Of a stretch of 64,000 nt of DNA, positions 16,689-25,515 are shown one piece after another. Positions within the stretch are counted from its first letter, which is position 1. Each line of letters begins with the position of its first letter. The DNA lies in NCBI RefSeq assembly GCF_040361435.1, contig NZ_APNL01000011.1:62001-126000 (forward strand), given 5' to 3'. The translations under genes were made by a program, and so were the position numbers. This DNA comes from Salinisphaera sp002433465 (lineage in GTDB: Bacteria > Pseudomonadota > Gammaproteobacteria > Nevskiales > Salinisphaeraceae). The notes below the pieces were generated by a model, which was given only the letters and a program-made list of their open reading frames with translations, ran no database searches and was not told the origin of the DNA.

Positions 16689-19318
16689 TCGCCGTCTGCC
16701 TCGTTGTTGCCGGCGCTTTCGCCGAGATCCTCGGCAAGGCCCTTTCCGGCTTCGGGCAGGCTCGTGGCGGTATCGACGCCCACACCCGCGGCGCGCTTGC
16801 CGGCCTGGGTGAGTTCCTCTCCCACCGCGGGCGCGCCCTCGATCAACTCGCCCGGTGCCGGAATGATGCTGGTCACGCCCGACAGCAGATCGGTGATCGG
16901 CATGATCGGCGAGACGTCGTCTGCGGCCTGGCCGCTGCCCAGCAGGCCGTCGCCGGCTAACAGGCCGCCGACCAGCCCTTCGCTGTCATCGCCGTCGGCA
17001 ACCGGGGTCGCCGGTTCGGGCTGATTGATCTCACCCTGACCGGCCGGGTTCGGGGCCACGCCCACCGGCGTCGACACCGACGGTACGCGTTTGCCGTCGG
17101 CGGCTTCGAAGCTGGCGAACAGCATGTACTGGCCCGCGGGCAGTACCGCCGGATTGGCCGTCATCTGTACGGTGAGCGCGTTGCCACTACGCGAAACGAT
17201 CGGCAGCACCACCGCGCGTTGATCGCCGTCGACCAGGTGCGTGGTGGCCGTACGGCGAATGAGCATGACCTGATCCACGGCCAGGTTGCTCACCGTCATG
17301 GTGAAGGTGTCGCCGTTGGTTTCGAGGTCGGCGGGCGCGTTCTCGATCACGGGCCGGTCGCTGCGCATGGCGTAGGGCGGGGTATAGATCTCGAAGGAGG
17401 GGTCGCGGCTTTCGTAGTTGGCCAGGCCGATACTGTCGAGGTTGATGTTCGATGCGTAGGCCGTGTTGATCGGCGAATGGCCGCCGACGAGCACGCGCCC
17501 GTCGGGCATCAGCAACGCCGTGTTGTGGTAGGTACGCTTGCGATGCGCTCGCGTCATCACCTGCCAGGTTTCGGTCTGCGGATCGAAGCGTTCGGCTTCG
17601 CGGATCGCGCCTTCCGCCCCGGGGACCACCACGCCGTCCCGATCGCCGCCGGAGAAGATCATGACGCTGTCGTCAGGCATGATCACGGAATAGCTGTACC
17701 AGCGCGGCCGGCTCAGCGGTCCGGTCAGTCGCGAGGAATAGCGCATGTCGTCGCCGTTGACCTCGACCGTATCGATACGCGAGGACGACACCGGCAGGTA
17801 GCCGCCGGGGCTGCCCACGGTGACATAGGTGGGTACACCGCCGGCGGTCAGGAACTCGGCTTCGTGGTAGCCGCCGTTTTCGTCCGGGCGCAGCGGGAGC
17901 ATGGCCGAGAAGGTCGAACCGCGCATGCCGGAGCCGATCGTACGTTCCAGCGTGCGGGCGTCGACCGGCGTATCGGCCAGTTGCTCGATTGCGGCCGCGG
18001 GATTGCTGACGGTCGTGCCCACCAGATCGCCAAGCAGGCTGGTGACCTGTTTGCCGTTCAGATTGGTCGGGTTGAGGGTGCTGGTCAGTTCCTTGAGTCC
18101 GATCTCATTGAACTTGAGCGGCAGCCCGGCATAGCCCAGATCGGTCCATTGCTGGGTGTCCGGATCGTAGGCGGCCACGATATTCCAAAGTGCCTGATCG
18201 TAGGCCTGGCCGAACGGATTGAATGCCTGGCCGCCGGCGTTGTAATAGACCTGGCCGTTCGGCAGCAGGTGCAGGCGCGGGAACAGCGGCAGCGAGCGCT
18301 GTGCGGCGTCGCCGTTCTCGCTCCAGCGCCCGGTATCCAGGTCGTAGGTTTCGGTTTGCGTGACGTTGCGCCCGGAGTTCAACGGCTGTTCCGGATACAC
18401 CGGCTTGAGCAGCTTGGTGACACCGCTGGCCACGAACACGTCACCGTCGGCGAGGGTCACGAGGGTGGGGTACCAGCGCCCGAACGTCATGTCGCCGCTT
18501 TGCGTCCACGTATTGCTTTGCGGGTCGAAGATACGCGAGGACTTGAGCCCTTCGAGTTCGACCACGCCCACCGGCAGGCCGTCCACGCCGGGCTCGGTGT
18601 AGTAGTCGGTCCCGCCTACCGCCATCATGCTGCCATCGGCAAGGAATACCACGTCCGCGCAGAACAGGGCGCCGTCGTTCTTGGCGGTGTTGTCGGCGGT
18701 GGACAGAATGCCGTCGGGCACACCCGGCAGGCCGCGCGCGATGGTTTCGCTGTCGTTGCCCTTCGGGTTGGCGCCGCCGTCGATCGGGGAGGGTTTTTTC
18801 CACGACGGCGTGTCGCCTTCGCCCAGGCTGAGTACCCGCGACTGATCGTTGACGGTGACCTCGCCGAACTCGGCCACGATCGACAGCTCCACGTTCTCGG
18901 TGCCTTCCAGGGCATTGAGATAGACGAAGCGGCCGTCGCCGAGATTGGCCACCGTGCCGGCCGCCGGCTTGCAGCTCAGCGTGCCGTCCTCGCGCGTCAG
19001 GCAGCGTTCGTCGGTTTCCACCGTTTTACCGTCGACCACGAGGGTGGGTTCGGCAAAGGGTTCGCTGAAACGACCGCCGATCTGCGGCGGCAGGTTGTTC
19101 GCCTCGGCGCCGCGTGGCGCGGCGGCGGGTCTGGCCGTAGACGCAGTGTCCGCGGATGCCGAAGCCGTATCGGTGGAGTCGCTCTGTGCGGGCGTATCCG
19201 GCTTACCGGCATTGAGCAGTTTGCCCAATACGCCGTCGTCGAGGGCAGCCAGCGCCGGGCTGGATGACAAACAGAAAGCCAGGGCGGCCGTCGTCGCCGC
19301 AGACAGGGTCGTGCGCAT
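16685..19318 (-). CDS. Secreted copper-radical oxidase (galactose/glyoxal oxidase family)
   Basis: Protein of 877 residues with a signal peptide, Kelch-type propeller repeats and a C-terminal DUF1929 domain, the layout of copper-radical oxidases that oxidise alcohols or aldehydes and release hydrogen peroxide. Active-site candidates are all visible: the cysteine in ALFCADVVFL, the cross-link tyrosine in GRWYPTLVTL, the axial Tyr-His pair in RTYHNTALLMPDGRV and the last histidine in TTHLVDGDQRA. A tail of about 115 residues, low in complexity and acidic, follows the DUF1929 domain. GGAGGAG precedes the ATG at 19318. First gene of the operon with the repeat protein and sodC. Substrate cannot be predicted. 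Confidence 0.85.
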   Translation of the reverse strand: MRTTLSAATTAALAFCLSSSPALAALDDGVLGKLLNAGKPDTPAQSDSTDTASASADTASTARPAAAPRGAEANNLPPQIGGRFSEPFAEPTLVVDGKTVETDERCLTREDGTLSCKPAAGTVANLGDGRFVYLNALEGTENVELSIVAEFGEVTVNDQSRVLSLGEGDTPSWKKPSPIDGGANPKGNDSETIARGLPGVPDGILSTADNTAKNDGALFCADVVFLADGSMMAVGGTDYYTEPGVDGLPVGVVELEGLKSSRIFDPQSNTWTQSGDMTFGRWYPTLVTLADGDVFVASGVTKLLKPVYPEQPLNSGRNVTQTETYDLDTGRWSENGDAAQRSLPLFPRLHLLPNGQVYYNAGGQAFNPFGQAYDQALWNIVAAYDPDTQQWTDLGYAGLPLKFNEIGLKELTSTLNPTNLNGKQVTSLLGDLVGTTVSNPAAAIEQLADTPVDARTLERTIGSGMRGSTFSAMLPLRPDENGGYHEAEFLTAGGVPTYVTVGSPGGYLPVSSSRIDTVEVNGDDMRYSSRLTGPLSRPRWYSYSVIMPDDSVMIFSGGDRDGVVVPGAEGAIREAERFDPQTETWQVMTRAHRKRTYHNTALLMPDGRVLVGGHSPINTAYASNINLDSIGLANYESRDPSFEIYTPPYAMRSDRPVIENAPADLETNGDTFTMTVSNLAVDQVMLIRRTATTHLVDGDQRAVVLPIVSRSGNALTVQMTANPAVLPAGQYMLFASFEAADGKRVPSVSTPVGVAPNPAGQGEINQPEPATPVADGDDSEGLVGGLLAGDGLLGSGQAADDVSPIMPITDLLSGVTSIIPAPGELIEGAPAVGEELTQAGKRAAGVGVDTATSLPEAGKGLAEDLGESAGNNEADGE

Positions 19319-19405
19319 CGGGTTCTCCTCCGACAACTTCGAGGCATTTTTGTCGTTTTGCCCGAGTCGTTTTATTTGTGATCGGTCGGAAGCAACCGTT
19401 AGCAC

Positions 19406-19423
19406 GCGCCAATTAATTGGCGC
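19406..19423. promoter_or_regulatory. Perfect 18-base palindrome upstream of the oxidase operon
   Basis: GCGCCAATTAATTGGCGC is a perfect inverted repeat 88 bases upstream of the oxidase start codon, in an AT-richer stretch of the 274-base gap to purH. It is a good size for a dimeric repressor or activator site. No regulator gene lies beside it. Confidence 0.45.
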
Positions 19424-19592
19424 AAACACGAAATTCGCGTCGGAAAGCCGTCTGTCGCGGCACAAGGCTTTGACTACAGGGGGTTAGCCAGTCGTCAAAT
19501 TTTTGGGAAAAATTACCCAGAGACGTTTCTAGCGCCCGATCGGCTCGATCCAGCGCAGTCGGGCCGGGTGTTGCGCCCGGCCCGCAGCGGCC

Positions 19593-21185
19593 CTAGTGAT
19601 GAAAGTGGCGAATGCCGGTAAAGACCATGGCAATGCCGGCTTCATCGGCGGCGGCGATCACTTCGTCGTCGCGAATCGAGCCGCCGGGCTGGATCACGGC
19701 CTTCACGCCGGCTTCGGCGGCGGCGTCCAGGCCGTCGCGGAAGGGGAAGAAGGCATCCGATGCCATCACCGACCCGGCCACTTCCAGCCCCGCATCGCGG
19801 GCCTTGATGCCGGCGATACGGGCTGAATCCACACGGCTCATCTGCCCCGCGCCCACGCCGATCGTGCGCCCGTCGCGGGCGTAGACGATGGCGTTGGATT
19901 TCACGTACTTGGCCACTCGCCAGGCAAACAGCAAGTCCTGTAGCTGGGTGCCGTCGGGCTGGGCCTTTGTGACCACATCGAGCTTGTCGCGGTCGAACAG
20001 CAGGGCATCGGCGTCCTGTACCAGCAGCCCGCCGGCGATCTGGCGCATGGCCAGCTTCGGCGTGTCGCCGGCCTTGAAGTCGCCGGTGGCGATCACGCGC
20101 AGATTCTTCTTCTTGGAGAAGGCCTCCAGCGCGGCGTCGTCGATACGCGGGGCGATGATCACTTCCGCGAACTGGTTGGCCAGAATCTGGTTCGCCGTGT
20201 CTACATCCAGGGCCTCGTTGAAGGCGATGATGCCGCCAAAGGCCGAGGTGGGGTCGGTGGCGAAGGCGCGCTCGTAGGCGGTCTTCAGGTCGGGACCGAC
20301 GGCTACACCACAGGGGTTGGCGTGCTTGACGATCACGCAGGCCGGGGCCTGGTCGAAGGCGCGTACGCAGGCCAGAGCCGCGTCGGAATCAGCCAGGTTG
20401 TTGTAGGACAGCGCCTTGCCCTGGCACACGCGGGCATCCACCAGGCTCGCGGCCACCGGGTTGGAGGCGGCGTAGAGGGCCGCCCGCTGGTGCGGGTTCT
20501 CGCCGTAGCGCAGATCCTGGCGCTTGGTATAGGTCGCCGCGAAGCGGGCCGGCAGCACGTCTTCGGCTTCGCTGTCGGGCGTGCTCTCGTCGCCCTGCAG
20601 ATAGTCGGCGATGGCTCGGTCGTAGCCGGCGGTATGGTTGAAGCCCTTGGCAGCCAGACGACGGCGGGTGGCGGTCCGGGTGCCGCCATGGGCACTCAGA
20701 TCATCCAGTACGGCGTCGTAGTCCGCAGCATCCACGACCAGGGTCACGAAGGCGTGGTTCTTGGCCGCGGCACGCAGCATGGCCGGGCCGCCGATATCGA
20801 TCGTCTCGATGGCCTGATCGCGCGGGCAGTTCGGGTCGGCCACGGTCTGTTCGAAGGGGTAGAGATTGACCACCACCAGGTCGATGGGCGCGATGCCCTG
20901 TTCGGCCATCACCTCGTCGTCCTGACCGCGCCGGCCGAGAATGCCGCCATGGATCTTGGGGTGCAGCGTCTTCACGCGCCCGTCCATGATCTCCGGCGCG
21001 CCGGTGTGGGCGGCTACATCGACCACCTCAACGCCGGCTTCGCGCAGCACGCGGGCGGTACCGCCGGTCGAAAGGATTTCGACACCGTGCTCATCGGCCA
21101 GCGCCTTGGCAAAGGCGGCCACGCCGGTCTTGTCGGAAACGCTGATCAGGGCGCGGCGGATGGGGGCGTGTTCGGTTGCGGTCAC
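19593..21185 (-). CDS. purH: Bifunctional AICAR formyltransferase / IMP cyclohydrolase
   Basis: Last two steps of de novo purine synthesis, 530 residues. The N-terminal IMP cyclohydrolase domain begins RRALISVSDKTGV and holds STGGTARVLREAG and GRVKTLHPKIHGGIL. The C-terminal formyltransferase domain carries YGENPHQRAALY, CVIVKHANPCG and VIQPGGSIRDDEVI. The GTG at 21185 has AAAGG about six bases upstream and gives the usual length; a TTG at 21224 would add 13 residues and fall into the fis terminator region. A GC-rich hairpin without a clear T-run lies at about 19559-19583. Confidence 0.95.
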   Translation of the reverse strand: MTATEHAPIRRALISVSDKTGVAAFAKALADEHGVEILSTGGTARVLREAGVEVVDVAAHTGAPEIMDGRVKTLHPKIHGGILGRRGQDDEVMAEQGIAPIDLVVVNLYPFEQTVADPNCPRDQAIETIDIGGPAMLRAAAKNHAFVTLVVDAADYDAVLDDLSAHGGTRTATRRRLAAKGFNHTAGYDRAIADYLQGDESTPDSEAEDVLPARFAATYTKRQDLRYGENPHQRAALYAASNPVAASLVDARVCQGKALSYNNLADSDAALACVRAFDQAPACVIVKHANPCGVAVGPDLKTAYERAFATDPTSAFGGIIAFNEALDVDTANQILANQFAEVIIAPRIDDAALEAFSKKKNLRVIATGDFKAGDTPKLAMRQIAGGLLVQDADALLFDRDKLDVVTKAQPDGTQLQDLLFAWRVAKYVKSNAIVYARDGRTIGVGAGQMSRVDSARIAGIKARDAGLEVAGSVMASDAFFPFRDGLDAAAEAGVKAVIQPGGSIRDDEVIAAADEAGIAMVFTGIRHFHH

Positions 21186-21224
21186 GATAGCCTTTGTCCG
21201 TGAGACGGTTTGTATTGGGTTCAA

Positions 21225-21248
21225 ATAAAAACACCCGCAATGCGGGTG
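21225..21248 (-). terminator. Rho-independent terminator between fis and purH
   Basis: On the minus strand CACCCGC and GCGGGTG form a 7-base stem with a 3-base loop (21232-21248), followed by TTTTTATTT. It lies just after fis and ends within 40 bases of the purH start, so it could terminate fis or attenuate read-through into purH. Confidence 0.8.
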
Positions 21249-21275
21249 GTAGCGTTCTTGCCGTGATGCGACGGT

Positions 21276-21533
21276 CTAGCGGTCGAGGGCGTAGTTGCGC
21301 AGCTTCTTGCGCAGGGTGCCGCGGTTGATGCCCAGCATTTCCGCGGCCCGCGACTGGTTGCCCTGGCTGTAGTCGAGCACGCGCTCGAGCAGCGGCTTTT
21401 CGACCTGTTCGAGCACCATCTGGTACAGGTCGCGCGGCGGTGCGCAGCCGTTGAGCGATTCGAAATAACGATCGAGACTGGCGCCGACATAATGACTGAG
21501 CGGCTTGGCAGCGTCGGAGTCGGTCTTCGGCAT
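21276..21533 (-). CDS. fis: DNA-binding protein Fis
   Basis: Nucleoid protein of 85 residues that bends DNA and regulates rRNA and growth-phase genes. The C-terminal helix-turn-helix is clear: LDYSQGNQSRAAEMLGINRG then TLRKKLRNYAL. Length and C-terminal position of the HTH match Fis. The ATG at 21533 gives the family length; the upstream extension to 21566 is unlikely. The usual neighbour dusB is not between prmA and fis here. The order prmA-fis-purH is otherwise conserved. Confidence 0.92.
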   Translation of the reverse strand: MPKTDSDAAKPLSHYVGASLDRYFESLNGCAPPRDLYQMVLEQVEKPLLERVLDYSQGNQSRAAEMLGINRGTLRKKLRNYALDR

Positions 21534-21615
21534 TCGAAACGGGCGCACTGGCGGGACAAGGCGCAAAACTATAACGGCATTTCCCGCCCAGAGAAAGACG
21601 ACTTTCGGCTATTCG

Positions 21616-22509
21616 TTACCCAGCCCCGTGGCGCCAGCCGTTCAGGCGTACCCAGTCCTCTTCCACGGCCGGTTCGGCGAACTCGAATGCGCGATCGTAG
21701 GCGTTCTTCACATCCTCGATCTGGCGCGTGAGCAGTCCCGACAGCACCAGCGGCGCACCGGGTGCGGCATGGGCGGTCAGCGTGGGGGCGAGGGCGATCA
21801 GGGGCTTGGCCAGAATGTTCGCCAGCACGATATCGAAGCGGCGTTCGCCGATGCCATCGAGGGCCGGGGTCTGGATACGCTCGAGCACGCCGTTGCGTTC
21901 GGCGTTTTCCTGGGTCGCCCTGACCGCCTGGTCGTCGATATCCACGGCCGTGACCGAGGCCGCACCGAGGCGCGCTGCGGCCACCGCGAGAATGCCCGAA
22001 CCGCAGCCATAGTCGAGCACGTGCTTGCCGGCAAGATCGGCCTCGGCCAGCCACGCCAGGCACAGGGCCGTGGTCGGGTGGGTGCCGGTCCCAAAAGCCA
22101 GGCCGGGGTCCAGGCGCACGACGATGGCTTCATCATCGGCCTCGACCGGGGCGTTGTGGGGCGCGATCCACAGCCGTTCGCCAAAGCGGATCGGCGGATG
22201 CTGGGCCAGCCAGGCGCTGGCCCAGTCCTGGTTTTCCAGGCGATCCGTGCGAATGGTTGCCTCGTTGCCCAGCGCTTCGCGCAGAGCGGCTTCGATGGGC
22301 TCGGCACGGGTGCCGTCGGTGAACAGGCCGGTAATGCGCGAATCCACAAAAGCCGGCTGTTCGTTGGGCGTGTTTTCCACGGTGATGTCGTCGCCGGCAT
22401 CGAGCACGGTCACCGCCTCGGCATCAAAGCTTTCGAACACCGCCTCGGCCAGCGACGCCCGCGGCGTTTCCACCGTAATCTGCAGCCATGCGACGGGGGC
22501 GTCAGCCAC
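21616..22509 (-). CDS. prmA: Ribosomal protein L11 methyltransferase
   Basis: SAM-dependent trimethylase of ribosomal protein L11, 297 residues. The N-terminal substrate-binding domain opens WLQITVETPRASLAEAV. The Rossmann domain has LDPGLAFGTGTHPTTALCL, the SAM loop VLDYGCGSGILAVAA, and the catalytic-region motif DIVLANILAKPLI. The start is GTG at 22509, overlapping the accC stop by eight bases; the larger frame that continues upstream lies inside accC and is rejected. Confidence 0.94.
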   Translation of the reverse strand: MADAPVAWLQITVETPRASLAEAVFESFDAEAVTVLDAGDDITVENTPNEQPAFVDSRITGLFTDGTRAEPIEAALREALGNEATIRTDRLENQDWASAWLAQHPPIRFGERLWIAPHNAPVEADDEAIVVRLDPGLAFGTGTHPTTALCLAWLAEADLAGKHVLDYGCGSGILAVAAARLGAASVTAVDIDDQAVRATQENAERNGVLERIQTPALDGIGERRFDIVLANILAKPLIALAPTLTAHAAPGAPLVLSGLLTRQIEDVKNAYDRAFEFAEPAVEEDWVRLNGWRHGAG

Positions 22510-23857
22510 GGCCGCTTTCTTCCTTGAGCTTCTTTTCCAGCCAGTGGATCGATACGCCGCCGGCGATATGGGCCGGATCGTGGATGATGCGCTTGTGCAG
22601 GGCGATGTTGGTGTTGATGCCCTCCACGACCATCTCCGAAAGTGCCATATCCAGACGCGCGGCTGCGGCTTCGCGGGTATCGCCATGGGCGATGAGCTTT
22701 CCGATGAGCGAATCGTAGTAGGGCGGAATGCTGTAGCCGGCATAGATATGCGAATCCATGCGAATGCCCGGGCCGCCCGGCGCGTGGTAGGCCTGGATCT
22801 TGCCCGGCGAGGGCACGAAGGTTTCTGCGTGCTCGGCGTTGATGCGGCATTCGATGGCATGCCCGCGCAGGACGATGTCTTCCTGCTTGTAGCGCAGCTC
22901 GTGGCCGGCAGCGATACGCAGCTGCTCGGCAACCAGGTCCACGCCCGTGATCATCTCGGTCACCGGATGCTCGACCTGAATACGGGTGTTCATTTCGATG
23001 AAATGGAACTCGCCGTTTTCGTAGAGGAATTCGAACGTGCCGGCGCCGCGATAGCCGATGCGCTTGCAGGCATCCACGCACAGCTTGCCGATATGCGCCC
23101 GCTCTTCGGCGGTGATGCCCGGCGCCGGCGCTTCTTCCACCACCTTCTGGTGGCGGCGCTGGGGCGAGCAGTCGCGCTCGCCCAGATGGATGGCATTGCC
23201 GTGGTTGTCGGCCAGCACCTGAACCTCGATATGCCGGGGCAGTTCGAGGTATTTCTCCATGTAGACGGCCGGGTTGCCGAAAAAGCTCGCGGCTTCGCGG
23301 CGGGCCATGTCGATGGCGCCGGCCAGGGCCTTGGCCTCGTAGACCACGTGCATGCCGCGCCCGCCGCCGCCGCCGGCGGCCTTGATGATGACCGGAAAAC
23401 CGATCTTCTGGGCCAGCTTGCGGTTGGCGGCGTCGTCGGCGGTCAGCGGCGCGCCGGAGCCGGGCACACAGGGCACGCCCGCGGCCTGCATTTCCTGAAT
23501 GGCCGAGGTCTTGTCGCCCATCAGGCGGATGGTTTCGGCACGCGGGCCGATGAAGGTGAAGCCGGACTGCTCCACGCTTTCCGCGAAATCCGCGTTTTCG
23601 GACAGAAAGCCGTAGCCGGGATGAATGGCGCTCGCGCCGGCCACTTCGGCCGTGCTCATGAGCGCGGCCATGTTCAGATAGCTCTTGGCGCTTTCCGCCG
23701 GGCCGATACACACGGCTTCCTCGGCGAGCAGCACATGCTTTTGTTCGCGGTCGGCGGTGGAATAGGCCGCGACCACGGGCACGTCGAGTTCGCGGCAGGC
23801 GCGCAGAATACGCAGCGCGATCTCGCCGCGATTGGCGATGAGGACTTTGCCTAACAT
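22502..23857 (-). CDS. accC: Acetyl-CoA carboxylase biotin carboxylase subunit
   Basis: ATP-dependent carboxylation of biotin on AccB, first step of fatty-acid synthesis; 451 residues. ATP-grasp features are present: MLGKVLIANRGEIALRILRA, the glycine loop AAGGGGGRGMHVV, and FEFLYENGEFHFIEMNTRI with metal-binding glutamates. GGGGG precedes the ATG at 23857. It follows accB by 10 bases, the standard pairing. Confidence 0.97.
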   Translation of the reverse strand: MLGKVLIANRGEIALRILRACRELDVPVVAAYSTADREQKHVLLAEEAVCIGPAESAKSYLNMAALMSTAEVAGASAIHPGYGFLSENADFAESVEQSGFTFIGPRAETIRLMGDKTSAIQEMQAAGVPCVPGSGAPLTADDAANRKLAQKIGFPVIIKAAGGGGGRGMHVVYEAKALAGAIDMARREAASFFGNPAVYMEKYLELPRHIEVQVLADNHGNAIHLGERDCSPQRRHQKVVEEAPAPGITAEERAHIGKLCVDACKRIGYRGAGTFEFLYENGEFHFIEMNTRIQVEHPVTEMITGVDLVAEQLRIAAGHELRYKQEDIVLRGHAIECRINAEHAETFVPSPGKIQAYHAPGGPGIRMDSHIYAGYSIPPYYDSLIGKLIAHGDTREAAAARLDMALSEMVVEGINTNIALHKRIIHDPAHIAGGVSIHWLEKKLKEESGRG

Positions 23858-23867
23858 GGGCGCCCCC

Positions 23868-24335
23868 TTACTTGACGACGAACAGCGGCTGATCGAATTC
23901 GACCGGCTGGCCGTTTTCGACGAGCACGGCGCTGACTTCACCCGAAACTTCCGCCTCGATCTGGTTGAGCATCTTCATGGCTTCGATGATGCACAGCGTA
24001 TCGCTGGGCCCGATCTTGTCGCCCACGTCCACGAACGGCTTGGCGTCCGGCGCCGGTGCGCGATAGAAGGTGCCCACCATGGGCGAGCGCACGATATGGC
24101 CTTCCGGCGTATCGTCTTCTTCCTCGGCGCTGCCGGCGTCGCTGCCAGCGCTTGTCGCGGCGGCGGCGGGCGCCGGGGCGGCCGGCGCCATCGGCTGCGG
24201 CGGGGCGGCCGGCATGCTGCCCGGCGCCGGATAGCGGCCGATACGAACGGATTCTTCGCCTTCGGTGATCTCGAGTTCGGCGATGCCCGAATCCTCGACC
24301 AGCTCGATGAGCTTTTTCAGTTTGCGGATATCCAT
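23868..24335 (-). CDS. accB: Biotin carboxyl carrier protein of acetyl-CoA carboxylase
   Basis: Carrier protein of 155 residues. The N-terminal part (MDIRKLKKLIELVEDSGI) is followed by an Ala/Pro linker (about 55-85) and a biotinyl domain. The biotin lysine is in the canonical EAMKMLNQIEAEVSG. It lies 6 bases after aroQ and just before accC, the usual gammaproteobacterial order. Confidence 0.97.
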   Translation of the reverse strand: MDIRKLKKLIELVEDSGIAELEITEGEESVRIGRYPAPGSMPAAPPQPMAPAAPAPAAAATSAGSDAGSAEEEDDTPEGHIVRSPMVGTFYRAPAPDAKPFVDVGDKIGPSDTLCIIEAMKMLNQIEAEVSGEVSAVLVENGQPVEFDQPLFVVK

Positions 24336-24341
24336 GGGGGG

Positions 24342-24797
24342 CTATTTCTCCTCGGTGGCCTCGGCGGCGCGCGCCATCGCAGCATCCAGGGCCAGGCTGT
24401 AGCCCTGCGCGCCAAAACCGGTGATGGTGCCGATCGCGATATCGGCGATATAGGAATGGTGGCGAAACGCTTCGCGTTGCGCGGTGTTGGATAGATGGAT
24501 TTCGATACAGGCCAGCTGGGTGCCCAGCAGCGCGTCTCGCAGCGCGATGCTCGTATGCGTGAACGCGCCGGGGTTGAACAGCACGCAGGCGACGTTTTCA
24601 TCGCGGGCGGCGTGAATGCGATCGATCAGGTCGCCTTCGCTGTTGGACTGAAAACTGGCCAGGCTATGGCCGTGCTTGCTGGCGCGTGCTGCCAGGCGCT
24701 GCTCGATATCGGCGAGCGTGTCGTGGCCGTAGACCGCCGGCTCGCGGGTGCCGAGCAGGTTCAGGTTGGGTCCATTGAGCAGCAGAAAATGAGCCAC
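24342..24797 (-). CDS. aroQ: Type II 3-dehydroquinate dehydratase
   Basis: Third step of the shikimate pathway, 151 residues, dodecameric in the family. Catalytic and binding motifs are LLLNGPNLNLLGTREPAVYG (active-site Tyr), QSNSEGDLIDRI, LFNPGAFTHTSIALRDAL and EIHLSN with the active-site histidine region. First gene of the aroQ-accB-accC group, preceded by a gap of 172 bases. Confidence 0.97.
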   Translation of the reverse strand: MAHFLLLNGPNLNLLGTREPAVYGHDTLADIEQRLAARASKHGHSLASFQSNSEGDLIDRIHAARDENVACVLFNPGAFTHTSIALRDALLGTQLACIEIHLSNTAQREAFRHHSYIADIAIGTITGFGAQGYSLALDAAMARAAEATEEK

Positions 24798-24969
24798 GCA
24801 GGCCGTCCGTGTCTGGCGATGGCTGGAGTCTGCCCCAAGGAAATTGGCGTTACAACCGAAAAGAAAGTGTTTTCGCGACCGTTCGCTGCCGTATTGTCGG
24901 TAATTCGGCGACGTTCACCCCAGCCGGGCCGCATCGTTGCGGCTGTTTCGCGCCATTCGGGGCACTGGC

Positions 24970-25515
24970 TCAGTCTTTGGTGGCAGATGCCCTTTTTTCG
25001 AGCAATGGCTGCACGATATCGGACAATCGCGCATGACCCAGCGCACCGGCGATACGGGCAACGACTTTGCCATCCCGATCGACGATGGCCGTGAACGGCA
25101 GCACCCCGGCCGGCGCATCGGCGGCGGTATAGCGATCCTGGATGCGGGCGCCTTCGGTGGCATCCGCCAGCACCGGATAGTTGATGTCGTAGCGCTCGGC
25201 GAATTCGCCCGCGGCGTCCGCTGTATCGACGGCAATACCCAGAATCTGAAGGCCCCGATCGCCATATTCGCGCTGGGCGTCGATAAGCATGGGCACTTCT
25301 TCGCGACAGGGTTTGCACCAGCTGGCCCAGAAGTTGAGCACCACCACCTGGCCGTCATAGTCGGCCATGGCATGCGGCTGTCCCTGCAGATCGGTGAGGC
25401 TGAAGTCGGCACGGTGCGGCGTGTCCTCGGCGCTGTACCCGTAGAGCAGCGCGGCCGCGGCTGCCACGGCGACCAGCACGACCACGCCCAGGATATTGGC
25501 GGTGCGACGAGTCAT
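24970..25515 (-). CDS. TlpA/ResA-like membrane-anchored thioredoxin
   Basis: Periplasmic thiol-disulphide protein of 181 residues with one N-terminal anchor (about 8-27) and a thioredoxin fold carrying the active site WASWCKPCREEVP. It is coupled to dsbD (stop-start overlap of four bases at 25512), which suggests that DsbD keeps it reduced. A function in cytochrome c maturation or periplasmic protein repair is likely from the family but not specified by the sequence. Confidence 0.88.
   Translation of the reverse strand: MTRRTANILGVVVLVAVAAAAALLYGYSAEDTPHRADFSLTDLQGQPHAMADYDGQVVVLNFWASWCKPCREEVPMLIDAQREYGDRGLQILGIAVDTADAAGEFAERYDINYPVLADATEGARIQDRYTAADAPAGVLPFTAIVDRDGKVVARIAGALGHARLSDIVQPLLEKRASATKD

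Noticed and set aside
17219..19267. Plus-strand frame of 682 codons opposite the copper oxidase
   Set aside because: Shadow frame; composition is His/Arg/Gly-rich without domains.
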